From Streptomyces fulvorobeus (GTDB lineage: Bacteria; Actinomycetota; Actinomycetes; Streptomycetales; Streptomycetaceae), in NCBI RefSeq assembly GCF_013167895.1, contig NZ_BLWC01000001.1, forward strand, positions 4,526,001 through 4,590,000: a stretch of 64,000 bases of DNA, written 5' to 3'. This document shows positions 10,184 through 22,543 of the stretch, piece by piece (position 1 is the stretch's first letter; each line of letters opens with the position of its first letter). The notes beneath the pieces are model-generated. The model was given only the letters and a program-made list of their open reading frames with translations, had not been told where the DNA came from and did not search any database. Made by a program: the position numbers and the translations under genes.

Positions 10184-10866
10184 GGAATCACCTGGGGGCT
10201 GGAGCTCGGTGGGCGCGGGGCGTGAGGCTGAGGCGGGAAGCTGTACGGGTGTGCCGCGCTTGTTGGGGTTTGTCCTTTGTAGCCGCTCTGCTGTCGGCTG
10301 GCTGGCTCTGGGCATGGCCGCTCCTGTCCGCGTTCACTCGAATGGCACTCGAATGGGTGGTGCGCGGGGTATCCGCGCCCAGTTCGGGTGAGCGGATACG
10401 GACTGCCTGGGTCGTGTACCGGGGAAGCCTGCCCACTGTTCTCGGGTGGGCAATCCGGCAGCGTGTTAACTACTCGGTCGTAGCTGCCGGGCGCGGCGAT
10501 TCCCGTTCCCCGGCCGCCACTGGAAGCCTTCCCTGTGCCCCGTACCCCCACAAGGCCGCATGAGGGGGCGGAATCGGCCATATCACTTCGGGTGAATTCC
10601 TACGCATTGGGCCAATGGGTGGGCATAAGGCGCGTGGGCCGGGTAAGTACGGGTGAGGCGTGAGGTGTCAGAAGGTGCCCGGGAGAGGGGCACGGGGCGG
10701 AGCCGGGGTGCGCGGGAGCGGGCGGGGCGTGACCGCCGCACCCGGTGAGCCGGTCGCACGCCGTGGCCGGATTCCCCGGCGTGGCGCTACCTTCGAGGGT
10801 GACGGAGGGGGTGCACACCGTGGTGCGTCCCCTCGGATTCGTACGTCCCCTGTAAAGGTGGAATAC
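10184..10866. promoter_or_regulatory. Divergent glgE / glgP intergenic region
   Basis: This is 683 bases without a convincing gene. It holds promoters for both directions. It contains a tandem 11-bp direct repeat (10335-10356, listed separately) and a moderately AT-rich patch near 10465-10490 (GTGTTAACTACTCGG). No known transcription-factor box could be assigned firmly. Confidence 0.5.
10335..10356. repeat. Tandem direct repeat 2 x CACTCGAATGG
   Basis: Two perfect, adjacent 11-bp copies (10335-10345 and 10346-10356), about 150 bp upstream of the preferred glgE start. One-helical-turn spacing is typical of response-regulator sites. The first copy with its flank (GTTCACTCG) resembles a Streptomyces PHO-box unit, but the second matches less well. 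Confidence 0.6.
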
Positions 10867-13478
10867 GTGAAGGCCATTCGTCGATTCACCGTGCGTCCTG
10901 TCCTCCCCGATTCCCTCCGACCGCTTCAGGATCTCGCGCGCAACCTGCGCTGGTCCTGGCACACCGAGACCCGTGAGCTCTTCCAGGCCGTCGACCCCGA
11001 GGGCTGGCGGCCGGCCGACGCCGACCCGGTCCGGCTGCTCGGCGCCGTGTCCGCCGGGCGCCTCGCCGAGCTGGCCGGGGACGAGCAGTTCGTCCGCCGG
11101 CTGACCGAGGTGGCCGAGGACCTGCGCGCCTACCTGGACGGCCCGAGGTGGTATCAGGACCAGCTCGCCGCCGGCGCGGAACTCCCCGCCGGCGTGGCCT
11201 ACTTCTCACCCGAGTTCGGAGTGACCGCGGCGCTGCCGCAGTACTCCGGCGGCCTCGGCATCCTGGCGGGCGACCACCTCAAGGCCGCCAGCGACCTGGG
11301 CGTACCGCTCATCGGAGTGGGCCTGCTCTACCGGCACGGCTACTTCCGCCAGAGCCTCTCGCGCGACGGCTGGCAGCAGGAGCACTACCCCGTCCTCGAC
11401 CCGAACGAGCTGCCGCTCACCCTGGTGCGCGAGACCGACGGCACTCCCAGCCGGGTGGTACTGGCACTGCCCGGCGGACGCTCGCTCCACGCCTGCGTCT
11501 GGCAGGCGCAGGTCGGGCGCGTACCGCTGCTGCTGCTCGACTCCGACGTGGAGGAGAACGCGGCGCGCGAGCGCGACGTCACCGACCGGCTGTACGGCGG
11601 CGGCAGCGACCACCGGCTCCTCCAGGAGATGCTGCTCGGCATCGGCGGGGTCCGCGCGGTGCGGACCTACTGCCGGCTGACCGGGACCCCCGCCCCGAGG
11701 TCTTCCACACCAACGAGGGGCACGCCGGATTCCTCGGCCTGGAGCGCATCCGGGAACTCTCCGAGACCGGCCTGGACTTCGACGCCGCCCTGGAAGTGGT
11801 ACGGGCCGGCACGGTGTTCACCACCCACACCCCCGTGCCCGCCGGGATAGACCGCTTCGACCGCCAGCTGGTGGCCCGCCACTTCGGGGACGACGGCGAG
11901 CTGCCGGGCGTCGCCGTCGAGCGGGTGCTGCGGCTCGGCATGGAGACCTACGAGGGCGGCGAGCCCGGCCTCTTCAACATGGCGGTGATGGGGCTGCGGC
12001 TCGCCCAGCGCGCCAACGGGGTCTCCACCCTGCACGGAGCCGTCAGCCGGGAGATGTTCTCCGGGCTGTGGCCGGGATTCGACCCCTCCGAGGTGCCCAT
12101 CACCTCGGTGACCAACGGGGTGCACGCCCCGACCTGGGTGGCTCCCGAGGTCTACGGGCTCGGCGCCGGGAAGGCTCGTCCCGCCGGCACCCTCCGGCAG
12201 GGGGACGCCGTGGCGGCCGTCCCGGACCGGGAGATCTGGGACCTGCGCCGGGTCCTGCGCGAACAGCTGGTGACGGAGGTGCGCAGGCGGCTTCACGCCT
12301 CCTGGCGCCGTCGCGGCGCGGGTACGGCCGAGCTCGGCTGGATCGACGGCGTACTGGACCCGGACGTCCTGACCATCGGGTTCGCCCGCCGCGTGCCCTC
12401 GTACAAGCGCCTCACGCTCATGCTCCGCGACCGCGACCGGCTGACGGAGCTGCTGCTCCACCCGGAGCACCCCATCCAGATCGTCGTCGCGGGCAAGGCG
12501 CATCCGGCCGACGACGGCGGCAAGAGGCTGGTGCAGGAGCTGGTGCGCTTCTCGGACGACCCGCGGGTGCGCCACCGCATCGTCTTCCTGCCGGACTACG
12601 GCATGGGCATGGCGAAGAAGCTCTATCCGGGCTGCGACGTCTGGCTCAACAACCCGCTGCGCCCGCTGGAGGCGTGCGGCACCAGCGGGATGAAGGCGGC
12701 GCTCAACGGCTGCCTCAACCTGTCGGTGCGCGACGGGTGGTGGGACGAGTGGTACGAGCCGGACTTCGGCTGGGAGATCCCCACCGCCGACGGTTCCGCC
12801 ACGGACGAGGACCGGCGCGACGAGCTGGAGGCCAACGCCCTCTACGCGCTGATCGAGGACCGCGTCGCACCGCGTTTCTACGACCGGGACCCCGAGGGGC
12901 TGCCGGAGCGCTGGATCGAGATGGTCCGCCGTACCCTCGTCACGCTCGGACCCAAGGTGCTCGCCGGACGCATGGTGCGGGAGTACGTGGAGCGGCTCTA
13001 CACGCCCGCCGCGCAGGCACGGCGCGCCCTCGACCCGGCGGCGGCGCGGGAACTGGCGGCGTGGAAGACCCGTGTGCGGGCGGCGTGGTCCGGGGTGGCC
13101 GTCGACCACGTGGAGGCGTCGGCCGCCACCGTCACGGGCGGTGCGGCCGAGCTCGGCTCCACCCTGTCGCTGCGGGTGCGGATCGCCCTCGGCGGGCTGG
13201 ACCCGGACGACGTCGAGGTCCAGGTGGTCGCGGGGCGGGTCGACTCCGGGGACGCGATCGCGGACGCGCAGGCGTTCCCGCTGAAGCCCGCGGGCGGTCA
13301 CGACCTGGAGGACCGCTGGCTGTACGAGGGTCCGCTCGCCCTGGACCGGACGGGACCGTACGGCTACACCGTGCGTGTCCTGCCCTCCCACCGGCTGCTG
13401 GCGTCCGGCGCCGAGCTCGGCCTGGTCGCGCTGCCGGCGGAGGGGGCGGTGGAGGGCACGGGCGTGCTGCTGCGCTGA
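10867..13478 (+). CDS. glgP: Alpha-glucan phosphorylase GlgP, with a single-base frameshift
   Basis: Releases glucose-1-phosphate from alpha-glucan (GT35, PLP-dependent), in the long actinobacterial form with an N-terminal DUF3417 region. The GTG at 10867 has AGGTGG upstream. The first part (to about residue 276) reads KAIRRFTVRPVLPDSLRPL... to RTYCRLTGTPAP. The remainder continues one frame over from EVFHTNEGHAGFLG to the stop at 13478. Adding one C to the CCCC run at 11693-11696 joins the two into about 870 aa, the family length. The PLP-lysine motif CGTSGMKAALNG lies near residue 609. The divergent glgE operon builds the polymer that this enzyme degrades. Confidence 0.9.
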
Positions 13479-13507
13479 CGGCCCGTCGCGTACGGCCACG
13501 GCATGGC

Positions 13508-13547
13508 GAACGGCCCGGGAGGAGAGCGAACCCCGCCCGGGCCGTTC
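13508..13547. terminator. Hairpin between convergent glgP and the M4 protease gene
   Basis: Perfect 12-bp stem (GAACGGCCCGGG at 13508-13519 with its complement at 13536-13547) and a 16-nt loop, 30 bases past the glgP stop. Confidence 0.8.
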
Positions 13548-13603
13548 CGTTCGGTGGACCCCGGTGCTCCGGGGCCTGACCCGAGGGACAGGCCCCGGAC
13601 CAC

Positions 13604-15631
13604 TCAGAAGGTCAGTCTGAAGCTGTTGATCCTGCCGGTGTCCTGCGCGGCGATGTCCTGGACCTTGAGCTTCCAGGCGCCGTTCGCCACCTCGGACGAG
13701 GCGTTGACCGTGTAGGTCGTGACCACGTTGTCCGCTGAGTCGCTCGACGAGGAGTTCTTCAGCCGGTAGGCCGTGCCGTCGGGGGCGACCAGGTCGATGA
13801 CCAGGTCACCGCGGTAGGTGTGCGTGATGTCCACGCCGGCCTGGAGGGTGCTGGGGGCGTTGCCCGCGACACCGGTGACGTTGACCGTGCTGGTGACGGC
13901 CGCGCCGTTGTCCGGGACCGCCACGGCGGTGGTGTTCTCGAAGACGGTGCCACCGCCGCCGCCACCGGGGCGGGTACCGACGTTGACGCCGGCCCAGGCG
14001 TGGGCCACCGCCTTGTACTCGGCGCTGGCCGTGCCGTACAGCTCACCGGCCACGGCGAGGGTGCCGGTGCGGGCCGCCGCGTAGTTCGTGGTGGAGGTGA
14101 ACTTGGTGGTGAGCGCCTTGAACCAGATCTGCAGGGCCTTGTCCCGGCCGATGCCGGTCACGGGCAGCCCGTCGGAGGTCGGCGAGTCGTAGGCGACGCC
14201 GTTGACGGTCTTGGCGCCGCTGCCCTCGGAGAGCAGGTAGAACCAGTGGTTCGCCGGACCCGAGGAGTAGTGGACGTCGATCGAGCCGATGCCCGAGTAC
14301 CAGGCGTCCTTGGACGAACCGTCCTTGCTCGGCTTGTCCATGTAGCGCAGCGGGGTGCCGTTGCCCCTGATGTCGATCTTCTCGCCGACGAAGTAGTCAC
14401 CCGGGTCGGCGCTGGTGTCGGAGTAGAACTCCACACCCGCGGCGAAGATGTCCGACGTGGCCTCGTTGAGGCCGCCGGACTCGCCGCTGTAGACGAGCTT
14501 GGCCGTGGCCGCGGTGACGCCGTGCGCCATCTCGTGGGCGGCGACGTCGAGCGAGGTCAGCGGCTTGGTGTTGTTCGCCCCGTCGCCGTACGTCATGCAG
14601 AAGCAGCTGTCCTGCCAGAACGCGTTGACGTAGGCGTTGCCGTAGTGGACGCGGGAGTACGCGGCCACCCCGTCACCCCGGATGCCCGTGCGGCCGTGGA
14701 TGTTCTTGAAGTAGTCCCAGGTCTCGGCGGCGCCGTAGTGCGCGTCGGCGCCCGCGGTCTCCAGGTTCTGCGGGGTGCCGTTGCCCCAGATGTCGTCGGG
14801 GCCGGAGAAGAGGGTCCCGGTGCCCGAGGTGGCGCGGTTCAGGTTGTACGTCTTGCCGTTGCCCCGCGTGGTGTCGGTCAGCGTGTACGAGGGCGCGGTG
14901 CCGAGCGTCACCTGGCCGCTGTACTGGGTGTTGCCGGTGCCGTTCTTGACGGCCTGCCACTCGAAGAGCTTGGCGCCGCTCGACGCGTCCGTGACGACGT
15001 GCAGCTCGTTCGGCGTGCCGTCGTGCTGGAAACCGCCGACGACGGTCTCGTAGGCGAGCTGCGGAGTGCCGCTCGCCATCCAGACCACCTTGCGCGGGGC
15101 CTTGTCGGCCTCGGTCGCCTTCGAACCCTCGGTCCTCGCCGCGCCGAGCGCCTGCTTCTCGGCGGCGGCCGGAGTGACGTCCGCGGCCGTGCCGACGGCC
15201 TTGAGCTGAGCGCTGGTGGCCTTGGACGCCTTGGTGACGCGCTCGGTGCGCCCCGCCTTCGACTCCTGCACGACGAGGTCGCCGCCGAGTACGGGGAGCC
15301 CGTCGAAGGTGCGCTCGTAGCGGGTGTGGGTGGTGCCGTCGCGGTCCTGGACGACGTCGCGGGGGACGAGCTTCTCCTGCGGGCCGAGACCGAGCTCCTT
15401 GGCGGTGTCCGCCTTGGTGGAGTTGGCGTCGCGGAGCAGTTCGGCGCGCTGCGAGGGTGAGAGCTGCGCGGGGAGCGAACCGGGGTCGGCCTTGGCGGCG
15501 GCCGGGGCGGCGACGGGGCCGCCGGCGGGGGTGGCGGTTGCGGTGCCGGACTGGATGCCGACGGCGAGCATCGCTGCCGCGGCTATCAGAGCGCCGGCCG
15601 CTGTGGCACGACGGGTGTGCGTGGGTCTCAC
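13604..15631 (-). CDS. Secreted M4 (thermolysin-family) metalloprotease with C-terminal P domain
   Basis: Secreted zinc endopeptidase, 675 aa. Order: signal peptide (about 1-34, arginine-rich start then AAGALIAAAAMLAVG), FTP/PepSY-type propeptide (about 50-215), and the M4 catalytic domain with zinc motif HEMAH (366-370) and the third ligand Glu390 in GGLNEATSD. A Gly-rich linker and a P/Homo B beta-sandwich (about 560-675, ending GRINSFRLTF) follow. P domains usually stabilise or target the protease. The GTG at 15631 has AAGGAG six bases upstream. It is monocistronic, convergent with glgP and ends before a shared hairpin. The natural substrate is unknown. Confidence 0.93.
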   Translation of the reverse strand: MRPTHTRRATAAGALIAAAAMLAVGIQSGTATATPAGGPVAAPAAAKADPGSLPAQLSPSQRAELLRDANSTKADTAKELGLGPQEKLVPRDVVQDRDGTTHTRYERTFDGLPVLGGDLVVQESKAGRTERVTKASKATSAQLKAVGTAADVTPAAAEKQALGAARTEGSKATEADKAPRKVVWMASGTPQLAYETVVGGFQHDGTPNELHVVTDASSGAKLFEWQAVKNGTGNTQYSGQVTLGTAPSYTLTDTTRGNGKTYNLNRATSGTGTLFSGPDDIWGNGTPQNLETAGADAHYGAAETWDYFKNIHGRTGIRGDGVAAYSRVHYGNAYVNAFWQDSCFCMTYGDGANNTKPLTSLDVAAHEMAHGVTAATAKLVYSGESGGLNEATSDIFAAGVEFYSDTSADPGDYFVGEKIDIRGNGTPLRYMDKPSKDGSSKDAWYSGIGSIDVHYSSGPANHWFYLLSEGSGAKTVNGVAYDSPTSDGLPVTGIGRDKALQIWFKALTTKFTSTTNYAAARTGTLAVAGELYGTASAEYKAVAHAWAGVNVGTRPGGGGGGTVFENTTAVAVPDNGAAVTSTVNVTGVAGNAPSTLQAGVDITHTYRGDLVIDLVAPDGTAYRLKNSSSSDSADNVVTTYTVNASSEVANGAWKLKVQDIAAQDTGRINSFRLTF

Positions 15632-16272
15632 GCTGACTCCTTCTGCGAGGGGGGTCTCGGGCGGCCGGGTAAGCCATCCGGGCAGAGCAAGCGGTGCGCA
15701 GAACGGGGTGAAGAGTGTCAGCAGATGAGTGCACCTGTCAGGACCGCGTCAATAACTTGGCCGGAAATCGTTCGCTGCCCGATCGGCCATGTCCGTTGAG
15801 CGGACGTTTCCCCGCTCGTCGCCGTGATGACGTCCGGAGTTCGCCGACGCCCGTAATCCCAGGGAGATCAGGGGTTGCGGAGGGCAGGAGGCGGGTGCGG
15901 GCGGCCCGGGGGATTCCGGCCGACGACCACCTGATGAGACGGCGCGGAGTGTGGCTCGTTCCGCGCCGTCCTCTTCGGTGCCGAGTCGGGGCCGGGGCGG
16001 GGAGCGTTGCTTCACGAGCACCGCCGGCAGGTGCGGGCGTCTCGGTGGAGGCGGGTCCAGGGCTTGCCGCAGATCAGTCTCATGCCGGGGCTGACGCATG
16101 AGGTCTCGTACACCTTGCCGTCGGTCGTGCTGGCCTCGATCCAGACGTTCTCCCCCTGCTGGTGTGATGATCACCCCGGTGGCCGTACGGTCCTCCCGGA
16201 CGGCGCGGCCTGTCCGGTGGACCGGCACGCCCGGCGGCACGGTGCAATCGCGGAACCCGCAAGGGGCCCGGG
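15632..16272. other. 641-base region between protease and ABC exporter genes
   Basis: Upstream of the protease GTG this region must contain its promoter. The only coding-like stretch is a possible small cysteine-containing reading frame at 16012-16174 (listed separately). No terminator or known operator was recognised. Confidence 0.4.
16012..16174 (-). other. Possible small cysteine-containing ORF, start unclear
   Basis: The minus strand reads ENVWIEASTTDGKVYETSC, continues through MRLICGKPWTRLHRDARTC, and stops at 16012-16014. Third codon positions are nearly all G or C and the protein has four cysteines. No start codon lies in this frame, because a TGA is immediately upstream. A GTG at 16172-16174 lies in the neighbouring frame, and a one-base change in the C5 run 16152-16156 would join them into about 53 aa. 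This could be a broken small gene, a base-call error or chance. Family not recognised. Confidence 0.3.
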
Positions 16273-18140
16273 TCAGGCCAGGCTGTCCCGCCAGGCCCTG
16301 TGCAGTCCGGCGAACCTGCCCGTGCCACCGATGAGTTCCGCCGGGGCCCCGTCCTCCACGATCCGGCCGCGCTCCATCACCAGCACCCGGTCCGCGATCT
16401 CCACGGTCGAGAGCCGGTGCGCGATCACCACCGCCGTACGGCCGTGCAGCACCGTGTCCATCGCCTGCTGGACCGCCCGTTCCCCCGGGATGTCCAGGGA
16501 GCTCGTCGCCTCGTCGAGGATCAGCACCGCCGGATCGGCGAGCAGGGCGCGGGCGAACGCGACGAGCTGTCGCTGGCCCGCCGAGATCCGGCCGCCCCGC
16601 TTGCGTACGTCCGTGTCGTAGCCGTCGGGCAGGCCGCTGATGAAGTCGTGCGCGCCGATGGCCTTGGCCGCGCGCTCGATCTCCCCGGGCGTCGCGTCCG
16701 GCCGGCCGATCGCGATGTTCTCCGCGACCGTCCCGGAGAACAGGAACGCCTCCTGGGTCACCATCACCACGCCCCGCCGCAGCTCGGCGGTGGCGAGGTC
16801 CCGCAGATCGGTGCCGTCCAGCAGGACCCGGCCCTCGACCGGATCGTAGAAGCGGGCCAGCAGCTTCGCCAGCGTCGACTTCCCCGCGCCCGTCGAACCG
16901 ACCACGGCGACGGTCTGCCCGGCCGGCACCGTCAGATCGAGGCGCGGCAGGACCTCGCCGCCCGTGCGGTACGCGAAGCGCACCCCGTCGAAGACCACCT
17001 CCCGGCCCGGATGCCCGTCGGTCAGGGCCGGCAGGTCCTTCGGGTCGGCCGTCTCGGGGACCGTGGGCGTCTGCGCCAGCAGGCCCGCGATCTTGTCCAG
17101 TGACGCGGCGGCCGACTGATACGAGTTCAGGAACATCCCGAGCCGGTCGATCGGGTCGTAGAGCCGTCGCAGATAGAGCACGGCGGCGGCCAGCACGCCG
17201 AGGGCGAGCGTCCCGGACGCCACGCGATAGGCGCCCCACAGCACCATCGCCGCCACCGCCGTGTTGGCGACCAGCCGGGAGCCGATGACGTAACGCGCCA
17301 TCTCCAGCATCGCGTCGCCGTTGGAGCGCTCATGACGGTGGTTGAGCACCGCGAAGTCCGCGTCGTTGCCCCGCTCGCGGCGGAACGCCTGGACCGGCCG
17401 GATGCCGTTCATCGTCTCCGCGAACTTGACGATGACCGAGGCGATCGCCGTGGACCGCAGGGCGAACGCCTTCCCCGCCCGCCGCTGGTACAGACGCACC
17501 AGCAGGTACAGCGGTACGAAGGAGAGCACCGCGACCGAGCCGATGGCCGGGTCGAGCCAGAGCAGCAGCACGGAGATGGACACGAAGGACATGATCACGC
17601 CGATCAGTTCCTGGAGCCCTTCTTCCAGCAGCTCCCGCAGGGACTCCACGTCCGTGGTCGACCGTGAGATCAGCCGCCCCGAGGTGTAGCGCTCGTGGAA
17701 CTCCACACACAGGGCCTGCGCGTGCCGGAAGATCCGGCCGCGCAGGTCGAGCAGGACGTCCTGGCTGATCCGCGCGGAGCCTCTGACGAACGCGTACTGG
17801 AGGATTCCCGCCCCGACCGAACAGAGCGCGTACCCGCAGGCCACGGCGGTCAGCGGCCCGTGGTCGCCGGACCGGAACGCGGGTACGCCGCTGTCGATGG
17901 CGTACGCCACCAGCAGCGGCCCCGCCTGGACGGCCGCCTGCTGGAGCACCAGGAGCAGACCGGTCACCCACACGCGGCCGCGCAGCGGACGCAGCAGCGA
18001 GGCGAGCAGGGCCCGTGTGGCGCCGCGCGGCGCGGGCAGCGCGTCCCGGTCGAACGGATCACCGGCCGCCCCGGTCAGAGCCGGTTCCCCGGGCGGAGGG
18101 CCGTCGTCGGCGAGGGCGGGTCGGTCCGTCTTCGCACCGG

Positions 18141-18144
<4 letters not shown>
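16273..18144 (-). CDS. ABC exporter half-transporter, subunit with the consensus Walker B glutamate
   Basis: Type IV (exporter) ABC protein, 623 aa, with six transmembrane helices (about 45-345) and a C-terminal nucleotide-binding domain. Walker A is GSTGAGKST (about 416-424) and Walker B is AVLILDEATSSLD with a normal catalytic Glu. The signature motif is degenerate (RISAGQRQL instead of LSGGQ). Its ATG overlaps the stop of the preceding exporter gene as ATGA (18141-18144). Together the two proteins look like a heterodimeric exporter with one degenerate ATP site. The substrate (drug, lipid or peptide) cannot be told from sequence. Confidence 0.9.
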
Positions 18145-19970
<1,826 letters not shown>

Positions 19971-20147
19971 CAGGAGCGAGCCTACGATTCACCACTGACA
20001 TCTCTCAGCACCTTTTCTGGCCGTATCCGCCGGACCGCGACCCCGCCGTGCCGGCGACGGCACTCCTTCCACCTGCGCAGTCGCTCCCCACGAGCAACGA
20101 AGGAGCCCTCCTGCCGCGTCGCAGCCTCCCGGGAAACCCCGCACCGC

Positions 20148-22390
20148 TCACGCCCGCACCCGCAGCAGCAGCACCGCCCGTCCCGGTACCGTCAGGGCCG
20201 TACCCCCGGGGTGCAAGGTCCCCGGGGCGGCCGTCTGGTCCTCGAGCGAGGTGTCCAGAAGCAGTTCGTACGTCGTCGCCCAGGGCGGCCCCGGGAGGGT
20301 GAAACCGGTCGGCGCTCCGCCCGCGTGGAGGATCGTCAGGAAGCTGTCGTCGCTCACCTGCTCGCCCCGGGCGTCCCGTCCCGGGATGTCCCGCCCGGAC
20401 AGGTACAGGCCGAGCGCCGCCGCGGGCGCGTACCAGTCCCGCTCGGTCATCTCCTTGCCCTCGCGGGTGAACCACGCCAGGTCGCGCAGCCCGTCCGGCG
20501 CCTGCGCGCGGCCCGAGAAGAAGGCCCGGCGCCGCAGCACCGGGTGGGTGTGGCGCAGGGCCAGCACCCGGGCGGTCAGTTCGGTCAGCCCGCGCCACTC
20601 CGGCTGTTCCAGCAGCGACCAGTCCAGCCAGCTGACCTCGTTGTCCTGGCAGTACGCGTTGTTGTTGCCCCTCTGCGTACGGCCCATCTCGTCGCCCGCC
20701 ACCAGCATCGGGACACCGGTGGACAGGAGCAGGGTGGTCAGCAGGTTGCGCAGTTGGCGCCTGCGCAGCGCGTTGACACCGGGATCGTCCGTCTCGCCCT
20801 CGGCGCCGCAGTTCCACGCCCGGTTGTCGTGCGTGCCGTCCCGGTTGCCCTCACCGTTCGCCTCGTTGTGCTTCTGCTCGTAACTGACCAGGTCGCGCAG
20901 GGTGAAACCGTCGTGCGCCGTGACGAAGTTGACCGAGGCGTACGGCCGTCTGCCGCCCCAGGCGTAGAGGTCGCTCGAACCGGTCAGCCGGTAGCCGAGG
21001 TCACGGACGTCGGGCAGGGCGCCGCGCCAGAAGTCCCGTACGGCATCGCGGTAGCGGTCGTTCCACTCGGTCCACAGCGGGGGGAACGCGCCGACCTGGT
21101 AACCGCCGTTGCCGACGTCCCACGGTTCGGCGATCAGCTTGACCCGGCGCAGCACCGGGTCCTGTGCGATCACCGCGAGGAACGGGGACAGCATGTCGAC
21201 GTCGTGCATGGAGCGGGCGAGCGCCGCCGCCAGGTCGAAGCGGAATCCGTCCACGCCCATCTCCGTCACCCAGTAGCGGAGCGAGTCGGTGATCAGCCGC
21301 AGCACCTGCGGCTGCACCACGTGCAGGGTGTTGCCGCAGCCGGTGTAGTCCGCGTATCTGCGGGCGTCGGCCTGGAGCCGGTAGTAGCCACGGTTGTCGA
21401 TGCCGCGCAGCGACAGCATCGGACCCAGCTCGCCCGCCTCCGCCGTGTGGTTGTAGACCACGTCGAGGATCACCTCGATCCCGGCGTCGTGCAGGGCGTG
21501 CACCATCCGTTTGAACTCGCCGACCTGCTGGCCCGCGGTGCCGCTCGCCGAGTAGCCCGCGTGCGGGGCGAAGTAGCCGATGGAGTTGTAGCCCCAGTAG
21601 TTGCGCAGCCCCCGCCGGAGCAGATGGTCCTCGTGCGCGAACTGGTGCACCGGCAGCAGTTCGACCGCCGTCACCCCCAGCCGCTTCAGATGGCCGACGG
21701 CCGCCGGATGGGCGAGACCGGCGTACGTACCGCGCAGCTCCGGGGGGATGTCCGGGTGGAGCCTGGTGAATCCGCGCACGTGGAGCTCGTAGATGACGGA
21801 GTCCGCCCAGGGCGTCTTGGGACGCCGGTCGTCCACCCAGTCGTCGTCGTCGTGGACGACGACGCCCTTGGGGACGAAGGGGGCCGAGTCCCGGTCGTCG
21901 CGCACCGTGTCCGCGACGTGCTGCTGCGGCCAGTCGCGCACATGGCCGTACACCTCGGACGGCAGGGTGAAGGAGCCGTCCACCGCCCGTGCGTACGGGT
22001 CCAGGAGCAGCTTCGCCGCGTTCCAGCGGGCGCCGGTCCACGGGTCCCAGCGGCCGTGCACCCGGTAGCCGTAGCGCGTGCCCGGCCGGACGCCCGGCAC
22101 GAAGCCGTGCCAGATCTCGTGGGTCAGCTCGGTCAGCGGGCACCGCGTCTCGTTGCCCTGTTCGTCGAAGAGACAGAGGTCGACCGATTCCGCGCCGCCC
22201 GCCCAGAGCGCGAAGTTCGTCCCCGCCACCCCGTCCGGGCCCACCCGGAAGCGGGCGCCGAGGGGCATGGGAGCCCCCGGCCACACGGGTGGTGCCTGCG
22301 GTGCGCCGCGCGCCGCGACGGCCCCCGCTTCCCTTCCACCGCCTTCCCGATCCGCTCCTGCACCGTCTCCTGCTCGGCTGCGCTCGACAC
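20148..22390 (-). CDS. glgX: Glycogen debranching enzyme GlgX, with a single-base frameshift near the start
   Basis: Hydrolyses alpha-1,6 branches left after phosphorylase action (GH13_11). The body runs from WPGAPMPLGARFRVGPDG (CBM48 domain) through the barrel with VDGFRFDLAAAL (nucleophile Asp), KLIAEPWDVG (Glu) and TAHDGFTLRDLV (Asp) to the stop at 20148. The same frame stays open up to an ATG at 22505, but that leader is low-complexity. A GTG at 22390 with GGGAGG seven bases upstream, one frame over, gives SSAAEQETVQERIGKAVEGK, which fits the N-terminus I recall for Streptomyces GlgX. One base added to the C5 run at 22322-22326 joins it to the body, giving about 747 aa. Works with glgP, 7 kb away. 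Confidence 0.88.
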
Positions 22391-22543
22391 CTTCCAGCCT
22401 CCCGCGGCTCGTCGGACCGGCACCGGCGAGGGAGCCCACGGCGTCCCGGCCGGGCCCTTCCCGGTGTGGTCCTTCCCTCTGTTCTGCCCAGGGCGGGCCC
22501 CGCATTCACGTTTCCCCCGCGCGGCCCTGGTCGTTGGGGGTGC

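Noticed and set aside
10600..10866. Possible short gene upstream of glgP
   Set aside because: The frames here are low-complexity, with no ribosome site and no recognisable protein. The GTG at 10867 is well supported as the glgP start.
22266..22268. ATG at 22268 as the GlgX start
   Set aside because: It falls at MPLGARF, after WPGAP of the conserved N-terminal region, and has no ribosome site. The GTG at 22390 explains more.
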